NCBI GenBank assembly: GCA_001310415.1
Contig: BAXE01000017.1
Coordinates: 1-64,000, forward strand
From: Enterovibrio sp. JCM 19048
GTDB lineage: Bacteria; Pseudomonadota; Gammaproteobacteria; Enterobacterales; Vibrionaceae
Reading direction: 5' to 3'
DNA length: 64,000 bases
This document shows positions 20,604-29,918 of the stretch, piece by piece. Each line of letters begins with the position of its first letter. The stretch's first letter is position 1. A program made the translations under genes and the position numbers. The notes under the pieces are model-generated. The model ran no database searches and was not told where the DNA came from. It saw nothing but the letters and a program-made list of their open reading frames with translations.

Positions 20604-21513
20604 CAGACACGCATCAAACACACCACTGTGGCTTTATTGCATCGTAGGTCGCCCGAACGTGGGTAAATCGACCCTGCTGAACCGTCTGGTTGGGCAGAAA
20701 CTGTCTATTACCTCGCGTAAACCACAAACCACGCGCCACCGTATTATGGGTGTGGATACCCGCGACGGTTACCAAGCGGTATATGTGGACACGCCGGGAC
20801 TTCACATTGAAGAAAAGCGCACCATCAACCGTTTGATGAACCGCGCGGCAGCAAGCTCTCTGACCGATGTTGAACTGGTACTGTTTCTGGTCGATGGTAC
20901 CGTCTGGACTCCCGACGATGAAATGGTGCTGAACAAGCTCAAAAAGTCTGGACTGCCGGTAGTGCTGCTGATCAACAAAGTGGACAACGTCAAAGAGAAA
21001 AGTGAGCTGTTCCCGCATCTTCAAGCGCTGAGCGATAAGATGGACTTCGTGGACGTGGTGCCGGTTTCTGCCAAGAACGGCAAAAACATCGACGTGGTCG
21101 AAAAGCTGGTTCGTGAACACCTGCCGGAAGGCCAATGGTATTTCCCGGAAGAGTACGTGACTGACCGCTCACAGCGCTTTATGGCGTCTGAAATCATCCG
21201 TGAAAAGCTGATGCGTTTCACCGGTGATGAACTGCCATACTCTGTCACCGTAGAAATCGAGCGCTTTGACTACAACCCGGAAACCGACGGTTTTGAAATC
21301 AACGGTCTGATCCTGGTTGAACGTAGCGGCCAGAAGAAAATGGTGATCGGTAAAGGTGGCGAGAAAATCAAAACCATCGGCCGTGAAGCCCGCCTGGACA
21401 TGCAAGAGCTGTTCGAGCGCAAGGTTTACCTTGAGCTGTGGGTGAAAGTGAAATCAGGTTGGGCAGATGACGAGCGCGCCCTGCGCAGCCTCGGTTACAT
21501 CGACGACCTGTAA
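20600..21513 (+). CDS. era: GTPase Era (frameshifted near the start)
   Basis: Essential 30S-assembly GTPase. The N-terminal [14 protein letters not shown] is followed by a one-base loss near 20640, after which the G1 motif [14 protein letters not shown] continues in frame. G3 is DTPGLH, G4 is NKVD, and the C-terminal KH domain ([19 protein letters not shown]) is intact. The full length is about 304 residues. It overlaps rnc and precedes recO. Confidence 0.94.
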
Positions 21514-21545
21514 CCGTTCCACTGCAAAATACATTCAGGAGCAAT

Positions 21546-22258
21546 ATGGAAGGCTTGCAGCGCTGCTTTGTCCTGCACTCACGACCCTACAGTGAGACCA
21601 GCCTGATTCTGGATGTATTCAGCGAAAATCACGGGCGCGTCAGCCTGATGGCAAAAGGCGCCCGTGGTAAACGCTCTCCCTTGAAAGGGGCGCTCCAGCC
21701 TTTACTCCGCTTTTGATGAAATGGTCCGGCCGTGGTGAGATGCATACCCTGCGTCATGCTGAAGCCATGGGACTGGCTATTCCACTTTCCGGCAATGCAC
21801 TTTTCTCCGGTTTTTACCTCAATGAAATCCTAAGCCGCGTTGTCGAGCCTGAAACCGCGTATCACCAGCTTTTCTTTGATTACGTCAGCGCCCTGACCGA
21901 ACTTGCCCAGCACAGTAACCCAGAACCTGCCCTGCGCCGCTTTGAGCTTGCGCTGTTGGACTCGCTCGGTTACGGGGTGGACTTTCTCCACTGTGCGGGC
22001 AGCGGTGAGCCGGTCTCAGACGGCATGAGCTATATCTTCCGTGAACAGCAGGGTTTTGTGGCGTCGCTGATGAAGAGCAATAACCTCGCGTTTACCGGCA
22101 ATGAGCTACAAGCCTTGGCGGCGAGACAATTTACCACCGCCGATCAGCTAAAAGCGGCGAAGCGCTTTACACGTATGGCCCTCAAGCCTTATCTTGGCTC
22201 CAAACCGCTCAAAAGCCGTGAGCTATTTTTGTTAAGAACAAGGAAATCAACGCAATGA
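21546..22258 (+). CDS. recO: DNA repair protein RecO (frameshifted)
   Basis: Mediator that loads RecA on gaps with RecR. The N-terminal OB fold ([34 protein letters not shown]) is joined across a deletion near 21706 to the helical and zinc-like C-terminal domain. The total is about 238 residues. The stop overlaps the pdxJ ATG. Position between era and pdxJ is the standard order. Confidence 0.9.
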
Positions 22259-22965
22259 ATACCATTTATCTGGGCGTCAATATTGATCACGTCGCAACTG
22301 TTCGTAACGCACGTGGCACCCAATACCCTGATCCGGTTCACGCAGCAGATATCGCTGAACGTGCCGGTGCGGATGGTATTACCGTTCACTTGCGTGAAGA
22401 TCGCCGCCACATCAAAGACCGCGATGTTTACATCCTGAAAGATACCCTGCAAACCCGTATGAACCTGGAAATGGCAGTGACCGATGAAATGGTCAACATC
22501 GCGCTGGATGTCAAACCTGCCTATGTGTGTCTGGTGCCAGAAAAGCGCGAAGAGCTGACCACAGAAGGTGGTTTGGATGTGGCGGGCCAGCTTGAGAAAG
22601 TCAAAGCCGCGACCGAAAAATTGACCGCGGCAGGCATCAAGGTATCCCTGTTTATTGACGCTGACCGCACTCAAATTGATGCGGCAAAAGCGTGTGGCGC
22701 ACCGTTCATTGAGCTGCACACCGGTCATTATGCTGATGCCGAGACAGAAGAAGAAATGCTGGCAGAGCAGAAGAAAATTGCTGCCGGTGCATCGTACGCG
22801 CACGATCTGGGTATCAAGGTTAACGCAGGCCATGGCTTGACCTATCACAACGTGAAAGCGATTGCGGCGATTCCGGAGATTTATGAGCTGAATATTGGCC
22901 ATGCAATCATTGGCCGCGCAGTCTTTGAAGGCTTGCCGAAAGCGGTAGCGGATATGAAAGCCTGA
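22255..22965 (+). CDS. pdxJ: pyridoxine 5'-phosphate synthase
   Basis: Condenses 1-deoxyxylulose 5-phosphate with 3-amino-2-oxopropyl phosphate to pyridoxine 5'-phosphate. The protein is a 236-residue TIM barrel. The substrate-binding start [20 protein letters not shown], the [16 protein letters not shown] segment and the GHGLTYHN phosphate loop are present. It is intact and overlaps recO by four bases. It belongs to the same vitamin B6 route as epd at the other end of the window. Confidence 0.97.
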   Translation: MNTIYLGVNIDHVATVRNARGTQYPDPVHAADIAERAGADGITVHLREDRRHIKDRDVYILKDTLQTRMNLEMAVTDEMVNIALDVKPAYVCLVPEKREELTTEGGLDVAGQLEKVKAATEKLTAAGIKVSLFIDADRTQIDAAKACGAPFIELHTGHYADAETEEEMLAEQKKIAAGASYAHDLGIKVNAGHGLTYHNVKAIAAIPEIYELNIGHAIIGRAVFEGLPKAVADMKA

Positions 22966-22984
22966 TGCTGGAAGCTCGCCGTTA

Positions 22985-23371
22985 ATGGCAGTTGTTGGCC
23001 TAGGAACCGACATTGTAGAAATCGCGCGCCTTGAGAAAGTCATCGCGCGCACCGGGGATGCGTTCGCACGACGTGTCCTTACTGACAGGGAGCTGGAAAG
23101 TTATTCCGGCTCCAAGTTTCCTGCCCGTTTCCTCGCCAAACGCTTTGCGGTAAAAGAAGCTGCGTCCAAAGCGCTGGGTACCGGCATCGCCTGTGGTGTC
23201 ACCCTACACGACTTCGACGTTTCAAACGATGAGTTGGGCAAGCCTATGGTGACCTTCTCCGGTGTCGCCAGAAAGCTGGCTGACGAGCGGGGGGTGACCA
23301 ATATTCTGCTCACCATCGCAGATGAAAAACAATATGCAGTCGCAACCGTATTGCTGGAGTCCGGGCACTAG
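22985..23371 (+). CDS. acpS: holo-[acyl-carrier-protein] synthase
   Basis: Transfers 4'-phosphopantetheine from CoA to a serine of acyl carrier proteins. The 128-residue protein has the two family motifs: [13 protein letters not shown] near the start, and [20 protein letters not shown] with the catalytic Glu/Lys. It is intact. The pdxJ-acpS pair is conserved. The gene is next door to an ACP-dependent biosynthetic cluster on the opposite strand, whose carrier it could prime. Confidence 0.96.
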   Translation: MAVVGLGTDIVEIARLEKVIARTGDAFARRVLTDRELESYSGSKFPARFLAKRFAVKEAASKALGTGIACGVTLHDFDVSNDELGKPMVTFSGVARKLADERGVTNILLTIADEKQYAVATVLLESGH

Positions 23372-23385
23372 TCCCGGACTTTTTC
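23359..23385 (+). terminator. terminator overlapping the end of acpS
   Basis: Stem GTCCGGG / CCCGGAC with CACTAGT between, then TTTTTC. The left arm is inside the last acpS codons. Confidence 0.8.
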
Positions 23386-23405
23386 TTTCTCCCGCGTGAA
23401 CCTTT

Positions 23406-23673
23406 CTAGGGTCTGTTGACCTTTGGTGGTTAAATTTTGTTCTAGCCATAAGCGTTTTAGGCGCGGCGAGGTGTGTGCCGCCTAGTTATTCTAAGCAAAT
23501 ACACCTCAACAAAGCATAAAACGCTTAGGGCAGAACTTCGGGCAGTGTTTGTGGGGAATTTCTGCTGTGTTATCGGCTTCTCATGTAGGCTAGCTACACA
23601 TCGAAGCCTCTGCCTTGCATAAAATCCCCACAAACTGCTGCAAAAATCATCATCAAAGGTCAACAGACCCTAG
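23406..23673. mobile_element. MITE-like non-coding element with perfect terminal inverted repeats
   Basis: A 268-bp stretch begins CTAGGGTCTGTTGACCTTTG and ends with its exact reverse complement. CTAG at each tip fits a YTAR-type target duplication, as in the IS5 subgroup, though CTAG is self-complementary and could be part of the repeat. Inside are further inverted pairs: TAAGCGTTTTA/TAAAACGCTTA (23449-23459, 23517-23527), TTTGTGGGGA/TCCCCACAAA (23548-23557, 23625-23634) and a central GGCTTC...GAAGCC hairpin (23575-23608). There is no credible transposase, so it would need one supplied in trans. Its right tip provides the stop codon of the ketoreductase gene. Confidence 0.85.
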
Positions 23674-24406
23674 ATAATCCCACCATTAACCGAAATCACC
23701 TGGCGGGTAATGTAGCCCGCATTGTCTGACATCAGATAGGCGACCAATCCAGCCACTTCTTCCGGCTTGCCGAGGCGGGACATCGGCACCTGGGGCATGA
23801 CATGGGCTTTGGTCTGTTCGTCCACCATGCCGGTATCAATCAGCCTGGCGCAACACAGTTGACCGTGATCTTGCGAGAGGCTAACTCCAGTGCCAGCGCT
23901 TTGGTTGCCCCGATAATCCCCGCTTTCGCTGCGCTGTAATTGGTCTGGCCGCGGTTTCCCATCATGCCGGATACCGACGCCATGGTGACAATGCGCCCGC
24001 CCTGACGGCGTTTGATCATCGGCAGGATGCACGGATGCAGGACGTTGTAAAAACTGTCGAGGTTGGTGTGTACCACGCCATCCCAGGCGTCGCTGCTCAT
24101 GGCAGGAAAGGCGGTATCAGCGGTGACACCTGCGTTATTGACCACGCCGTAGTAAGCGCCATGTTCGGCGATATCGTTTTCGATGACGGTTTGGCATTGC
24201 GCTCTGTCTGCAATATCAAAGGTGATGAGTCGGGCGTGGCTGCCATGTTCAGCAATCAGCGTCTGGGTTTCTTCTGCGCCTTTCCTGTCCCGGCCATAGT
24301 GCACCACAAGGGGGAAACCTGCTTTGGCCAGCTCCAGCGCAATGGCGCGGCCAATGCCTTTACTGGCACCTGTCACCAGAATATCTCGTTGTGAGTTGTC
24401 ATCCAT
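23670..24406 (-). CDS. 3-oxoacyl-ACP reductase (FabG/ApeQ-like, frameshifted)
   Basis: Short-chain dehydrogenase that would reduce the 3-oxoacyl-ACP intermediate. It has the NAD(P) motif TGASKGIGRA, the NNAG motif, catalytic Ser in MASVSGMMG, and the Tyr/Lys pair in YSAAKAG. A deletion near 23846 shifts the last 60 residues (LIDTGMVDE... to NGGII). The total is about 245 residues. It is the last gene of the minus-strand cluster. Its TAG stop is formed by the CTAG tip of the MITE, so the natural end may have been altered. It overlaps the upstream dehydratase by eight bases. Confidence 0.85.
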
Positions 24407-24870
24407 TTTCAGTCACCTCCTGTTTTGCCATCTCGGCGAGTTTTTCCTGGGTCGGCACATAGGTATTGAGTTGCGCTCTAGCAACCTCTTCATCGTCGAT
24501 AAATATGGTGCAATCAAACACCGCCATACCTGCGTTTTCGAGCACTTTTGCCGCTTTGATATCCAGCGTTTGTCCACTAAGGAAACTTGCCCGCTGCGCC
24601 TGATAGCGGCGGCTGCCAAGTAGAAAGCCAACCTGTGGTGGAAGGTGAGCTTTTTGGGCGTGATAACCCGCCCAGGCTGCGACGGATTGCGCATGATCTC
24701 TAAACCCACCCACCCAGGCACAGCATTGATTGCCGGGTCGAAAAACAGATTTTCACGCTCGATAGTGGCGCGGCAATGCACTGAGTCATCACCGACACTC
24801 ACGAGGCTGTCAATCAGCACCATAGGCGCTTTGTGGGCAGGATGTCCTGCACTGAAGGTAACGGATTCAT
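24399..24870 (-). CDS. 3-hydroxyacyl-ACP dehydratase-like hot-dog protein (ApeP-like, frameshifted)
   Basis: A hot-dog protein of about 156 residues, related to FabZ/FabA-type dehydratases of aryl-polyene clusters. After restoring a C near 24838 the start reads MNPLPSVQDILPHKAPMVLID, with the catalytic-type histidine after L-P. A second deletion near 24694 separates GWVGLEIM from AQSVAAWAGYHAQ. The C-terminus ends EMAKQEVTENG. The ATG overlaps the ketosynthase stop (ATGA at 24867-24870). It would dehydrate the 3-hydroxy intermediate to a trans-2-enoyl chain, leaving the double bonds in place because no enoyl reductase is encoded here. Confidence 0.8.
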
Positions 24871-26070
24871 AGTTTTCCCAAAATCAGCGAGACATTGTTG
24901 CCGCCAAAGGCAAATGAGTTACTCAAAATGGCGTGTCCTTTCAGTGACTCCCCGCGTGTTGCCAGGCGGATTGGGGCAATCTCAGGATCCCGTGACTGCT
25001 GGTGGATGGAGACTGGCAGTGGAAGGCCGTGGCTGAGGAGGTGCCAGCAAATGGCGGCTTCAATGGCGCTTGCGGCGCCAGTGTGTGGCCGGTTAAGGGT
25101 TTGGTGGAACTGACCGGCACGTTTTCACCCAGAACGCGGAATATAGCCTTGGACTCCATGGCATCGTTCAGTGGTGTCGAGGTGCCGTGAGCATTGACAT
25201 AAGCGATGTCTGCGGCAGCCAGGCCGGCATCTGCCAGTGCGTTGCGCATGGCAACCTCGGCGCCCAGACCTTCAGGGTGGGGGGCGGAAATGTGGTGCGC
25301 ATCGGAACTGTCTCCCGCCCCTAACAAGGCAATGGCCTCCGGTGCATCAGGCCGTTCAAGGGAGAGCAACATAAAAGCGGCAGCTTCCCCGATATTGATG
25401 CCATCACGCTCATCGCTGAACGGTTTACACAATCCGCTGGAAACCGAATCGAGCCCGAAAAAGCCATTCAAGGTCAGGTTGCACAGGGTGTCTGCACCGC
25501 CCACAATCACAGCGTCCGCCAGCCCTGAACGTAGAAGACGTTTGGCACTGAGAAATACCCGCCCGCTTGATGAGCAGGCTGTGGACACCACATAAGCTGG
25601 GCCGGTTACGTCAAAGTAGTCCGCAATGAAGTCAGACAAGTTGTTCAGTTGCTGCTGGTAATAGTTGTATTCACTGGGTAGTTCACCCTCTGCTTGATAG
25701 CTTTTCAGCGCATCTTCACCATCGGCAATGCCGGATGTGCTTGAGCCAACAATGACAGCGACGCGATCGGCACCATAGGCGGTCTTGGCTTGCTCAACGG
25801 CATCAGAAATTTGCAGCAGTGCCGAGAGAGCCAGCCGGTTGTTGCGGGTTTGCTGGTGGCTGAATGAATCGGCAATGTCTGGCAGTTCATCTGTTACCCG
25901 CCAACGTTGACAGTCAGTCCATTGCTGAGGGTAAAGGGCGCACCTGACATCCCTTTGCCAATGCCTGAAATCAGACTGTGGTGGATGTCGTCATGGGTCA
26001 AGCCCAAAGCCGAGTGCGAACCACAGGCTTGGATATAAACAGGCTGTGGGTGATGGGTTGAATCCTTCAT
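24867..26070 (-). CDS. 3-oxoacyl-ACP synthase II-like ketosynthase (ApeO-like, frameshifted)
   Basis: A condensing enzyme of about 400 residues with the full Cys-His-His triad: STACSSSG, NAHGTSTPLND and KPLTGHTLA. Reading starts MKDSTHHPQPVYIQACG and ends SFAFGGNNVSLILGKL. Deletions near 25920 and 25070 split it into three pieces. It would elongate the chain from malonyl-ACP. It lies between the ammonia-lyase and the dehydratase and is translationally coupled to the latter. Confidence 0.85.
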
Positions 26071-26154
26071 AGGCGAAATTCCCTGTACGTCGAGAACAAA
26101 TCACCACCCTCAGCACGGTAATTGCGTACCGAGGGGGTATTGCTAAACCTGTAA

Positions 26155-27717
26155 TCAGACTTCGCGATTGTCTGGATACAGCGGCCAGTGCTGGGTCTGG
26201 ATGCTGGCGACGAAACGGCGCAGATCCTGCTCCAGTGGACGGTCCTCAATCACCACATCAAACTCACGGGTCACTTGCTTAGTCATTTCTTTTAGCGCCG
26301 GACTGAAGTGGTTGAAGTCCAGCTCACCACTGCGAAGGCGAAGCTGCAGCGCCTGAGTGGAGGCCAGCAGGCTCGCTGCTGTCACCTGTTCGGTCAGTTG
26401 CAATACGCGCAGGCAATCGCGGGCGGCAATGGTGCCCATGCTGACCTTGTCCTGGTTGTGACATTCGGTGGAGCGGGAGAAAACGCTCGCAGGCATGGTG
26501 TGTTTCAGCGCTTCTGCTGTCCACGCAGAGATACCGATTTGTACCGCCTTAAAGCCGTGGTTGATCGGTTTACGGCTGCCTTCAGCGCCGGTCAGGTTAA
26601 ACGGCAGGCCATTGTTGAACTTGTAATCCATCAGCTGCGCCATCTGGCGGTCGAGCAGGTCGGCGATATTGGCAATGGCGGTTTTAAGGCTGTCCATCAC
26701 CATCGCGATGTGTCCGCCGTAAAAATGCCCACCGTGCAGCACGCGCTCATTTTCACCGTCGATGATTGGGTTGTCGTTAGCACTGTTGAGTTCGTTCTCG
26801 ATCATCTGGCGCGCCCACGGCAAGGTATCCTGCAAGACACCAATCACGTGTGGGGCACAGCGCAGCGAGTAGCGATCCTGCAGGCGGTCACTGTTGCGCG
26901 GTGGCTTGTCTGCCTGCAAATCGTCACGCAGCCATTGGGCAATTTGTTGTTGGCCAAGGTGAGGTTTTACTGCAAACAAAGCCTCGTCAAAGTGGAAGTC
27001 ATTGCCATGCATGGCGAGCGATACCATGGCCGTGATGCGGGTGGAAAGCTGGGCCAGATACTCAGCGCGTTTGAATGCCAGACAGGCCAGCGCCGTCATT
27101 ACTGAGGTTCCGTTCATCAGCGCTAGCCCTTCTTTCGGCTTCAGGCGGATAGGTTTGATGCCCAGCTCTCTGAATACGTCAGCAGTCTGGCGGATTTCAC
27201 CTTTGTAAATCACTTCACGTTCGCCAATCAGTGCCGCAGCAACGTATGACAGTGGAGTAAGGTCGCCGCTTGCGCCCACCGAGCCTTCCTGGGGAATGCG
27301 CGGAGAAATATCGTGGTTGATCAGAGTCACCAACTGGTTGAGCAATTCCATGCTGACACCGGATACGCCCTGGGTGAGGGAGTTCAGGCGGGTTGCCAGT
27401 ACGGCGCGACTTTGCATAGCGTCCAGGTTCTCACCCAGACCACAGCCGTGGAAACGTGTCAGGTGAAGGGGAAGGTCGTGCACAAGAGAAGGGGGGATAC
27501 TCACTGTGCAGGAGTCACCATAGCCTGTGGTCACCCCATAGATGACGCCTTCTTCCTGAAGCAAGCGCTCAAGGAATCGTGAGCCTTTGGTAATGCGCGC
27601 CGAAAATTCGTCTGAAGGATTGAGCTGTGCGCGGCTGCCGCCGGCTATGGCAGCAACGGATTCTATGGTGAGTCGTTCGCTACCGAAAACGATGGTGCTA
27701 TCTGAGTGGGGATTCAT
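26155..27717 (-). CDS. MIO-dependent aromatic amino acid ammonia-lyase (HAL/TAL/PAL family)
   Basis: An intact 520-residue lyase. The Ala-Ser-Gly triad that cyclises to the MIO cofactor is at residues 149-151 (GSVGASGDLTPLSY), preceded by the Tyr-containing loop GVIYGVTTGYGDS (about 57-69). The substrate-selectivity pair is Phe89-His90 (LTRFHGCGLG), unlike the Ser-His I recall for HutH or the His-Leu of bacterial TAL. Seated among ketosynthase, ACP and ligase genes and far from hut genes, it probably deaminates tyrosine or phenylalanine to coumarate or cinnamate as the aryl starter. Histidine cannot be ruled out. Confidence 0.88.
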   Translation of the reverse strand: MNPHSDSTIVFGSERLTIESVAAIAGGSRAQLNPSDEFSARITKGSRFLERLLQEEGVIYGVTTGYGDSCTVSIPPSLVHDLPLHLTRFHGCGLGENLDAMQSRAVLATRLNSLTQGVSGVSMELLNQLVTLINHDISPRIPQEGSVGASGDLTPLSYVAAALIGEREVIYKGEIRQTADVFRELGIKPIRLKPKEGLALMNGTSVMTALACLAFKRAEYLAQLSTRITAMVSLAMHGNDFHFDEALFAVKPHLGQQQIAQWLRDDLQADKPPRNSDRLQDRYSLRCAPHVIGVLQDTLPWARQMIENELNSANDNPIIDGENERVLHGGHFYGGHIAMVMDSLKTAIANIADLLDRQMAQLMDYKFNNGLPFNLTGAEGSRKPINHGFKAVQIGISAWTAEALKHTMPASVFSRSTECHNQDKVSMGTIAARDCLRVLQLTEQVTAASLLASTQALQLRLRSGELDFNHFSPALKEMTKQVTREFDVVIEDRPLEQDLRRFVASIQTQHWPLYPDNREV

Positions 27718-27773
27718 ATTTTCTACTCGTTAACTGACGTAAATAAAACAAGAAATGGTTTTTTCTTAATGAG

Positions 27774-28120
27774 TTAAGCGCTTTGTTTTAGCAGGATGCG
27801 CCCGGATGAATGCGCTCGGTTCCCTGAGCGGAAGCTGAACCCGAGTTTTTCTTTCTCCGGCGCCCATTCCAGGGTCAGCGTCACTGTGCTGCCCGGCAGA
27901 ATGGGATCCTGGAATTTGATGGCGTCCATACCGGCAAACTCACCGTCAACGGCCAGATACTGGCGGGCATAGCGCACAGCAAAATCAATTTGTGCCACCC
28001 GGGCAGAAGGGGGAAATCAGGGAAGTGGCCTTTAAACACATCTAACTGGGCATCCATTCTCACGGTCAGTGTTGTGCCGCTTGGTGACGCTTCTTCCTGA
28101 AGCAAAGTGGGAGTTCGCAT
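27774..28120 (-). CDS. hot-dog thioester dehydratase (ApeI-like, frameshifted)
   Basis: A protein of about 115 residues (MRTPTLLQEEASPSGTTL...) with FKGHFPDFPLLPG, the FabZ-type active-site strand including H-F-P, then VAQIDFAVRYARQYL in the next frame. One G is missing near 28003 (CCCGGGTGG for CCCGGGGTGG). It is shorter than FabZ. In aryl-polyene clusters a similar small hot-dog protein (ApeI) is a second dehydratase. It follows the AMP ligase by 22 bp. Confidence 0.78.
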
Positions 28121-28142
28121 CGTTATCCTTCTCGATGTTGGG

Positions 28143-29497
28143 TTAGTGCTGGGTAAACAACGCTTCAATCGCCGGTACTTGACGCTTCCCCTGCGTGTTT
28201 TGTGGGATAGCATCAACAAAGCGCCATTGCCTTGGGATGGCTACGGGCTCCAGCCAGTCACGGAGATGTTGCCGCAAAGCCAGTTTGAACCTGGCCGCGC
28301 CGTTGTCGGTGAGCGCTTGCTGACCTTTGGCTGAGAGAACGACTGCTGCGGCGATGGTCTGGCGTTCGTTTTCCTGTCGAAGCAGTGAAAAAGCGTCGGT
28401 TACCCAAGGGCTTTGGCAAAGTCGCTGTTCCACTTCAGCCAGTGATACCCGCTTCTCTTCGATTTTGACGATACGGTCAGCACGCCTTTCAGGGTGAAGG
28501 TGTGCCCGTCGCCAAATTCGCAGATGTCGGCAGTCTGATACCAGGTTTCCGGGTCGATGTAAGGGGACAGGATCGCCAGGCAGCTTTCCTTGTCGAGTTG
28601 TGCATCAATGCCCTGGAAGAATTGCCATGACGTGTTCTCGTGAGTTTGCTGGCGAAATCCGATCCCGCCGGTTTCCGTACTGCCATATACCTCTAGGGGC
28701 AATATCCCTAAAAGCTGTCTATTTTGCTGCGCCGCGGCAAAAGGCAGGGGGCCACCGGACGAAAAGATAGTGCGGTATTGCCCGCCGCCTTGCTCGGTGA
28801 TCCGCTTAAGCAGGGCAGGGCTGCTTACCAATACCTGATTTTTGTCAGCGCGGTTGCAGACCTGTTCAGGGTAAACAAGATCGCGGCTGTGAAATGGCCT
28901 GCCCGCGGACAATGGCCATAACACGCGAAACAGCAGGCCATAGATATGCTGGTGGGAAACCGTACTTTGAATTTGAGTGCCCGCCAACAATGTTCCCCAT
29001 TGGCATTCAAGCTCACACAGCTCTGCCTGCAACTGCGCCAGAGTTTTGCTGACCGCTTTGGGGGAGCCGCTGGAGCCTGAGGTGAAAAGGGTCAAATCCA
29101 GCGAGGTAATCTCTTCCAGTAGCGCTTCGCCATAATCGGGTACCTTCTCCAATGGCAGGGAAAGACACGGTAAATGTGTCAGATCATCACTTCTTTCATC
29201 GTGCAGCAGCGCATCGAAGTGCGGCGAGAGTTCATTGAGCGCACCTTGCTGGAGGTTGCCGGGTAAGACGATTGCCTTGCCTGCATGGGCACAGGCGAAA
29301 AATGCTGTGGCAAACAGGTAACTGTCTTCAAACGCCAACGCCCAGCGCTGAGATGGCGAGGCTGATAGCGCTTGCGCCAACTGGGTGACGTGTTGGATAA
29401 ACGTCTCCCGGGTAATTTCCTGTCTGTCGCGGATAGCAACGCATTGTTGTGCCTGCCCTGACAGGCAGAGCGAGGCAAGTGGGGCAAAGTGTTTCAA
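28143..29497 (-). CDS. AMP-dependent acyl/aryl ligase (ApeH-like, frameshifted)
   Basis: An ANL-superfamily enzyme of about 451 residues that would activate the aryl acid as an adenylate and load it onto CoA or the carrier protein. The ATP loop TSGSSGSPKAV and the YGSTETGGI motif are clear. A deletion near 28485 separates FTLKG from RADRIVKIEEKRVSLAEVE, the hinge and C-terminal domain. The start is TTG 29497 with GGGAAG upstream, in frame and 28 bp after the ACP stop; no better ATG precedes it. Confidence 0.83.
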
Positions 29498-29524
29498 TTT
29501 GCGGCTTCCCTGGATTGCTGGACG

Positions 29525-29785
29525 TTATTGCAGTCTGCTGGCAGAGATAAAGTCCGCCAGGCTGGCGACGGATGCAAAGTGGGTACGGGTGTTGCTGTCA
29601 TCTGCATCGAGAACAACGCCATACGCTTTGCGAAGCGCCAGACCCAGCTCTAGGGCATCAATCGAGTCCAGGCCGAGACCGTCATTAAAAAGTGGGTCCT
29701 GCGTTTCGATATCTTCCGGTGTCATATCTTCGAGGTTTAACGTTTCGATGATGAGCTTTTTAATTTCAAGGTGAAGTTCAGACAT
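29525..29785 (-). CDS. acyl carrier protein of the cluster
   Basis: An acidic 86-residue carrier with the phosphopantetheine site GLGLDSIDALELG (Ser about residue 42). The ATG at 29785 has GGAGAAAACC directly upstream. It is intact and single; full aryl-polyene clusters usually carry two ACPs. Primer and chain would be held here, after activation by AcpS (22985-23371) or another transferase. Confidence 0.9.
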   Translation of the reverse strand: MSELHLEIKKLIIETLNLEDMTPEDIETQDPLFNDGLGLDSIDALELGLALRKAYGVVLDADDSNTRTHFASVASLADFISASRLQ

Positions 29786-29918
29786 GGTTTTCTCCATTAC
29801 CTAGCCAAAGAATATGTTTGTGAATAACAAGTCGGTGCGTTTTTGGAACTGATTAAATAATTTTTCAGCGCCTTGTTTGTTTTTTATGAGGCTTTTTATG
29901 TGCTGCTGATTTTTATTT

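Noticed and set aside
23457-23663. Small minus-strand ORF inside the MITE
   Set aside because: It spans the element's nested inverted repeats and shows no transposase-like motif.
26308-27105. Plus-strand ORF opposite the ammonia-lyase
   Set aside because: Antisense shadow of an intact, recognisable enzyme with its MIO motif; composition is not protein-like.
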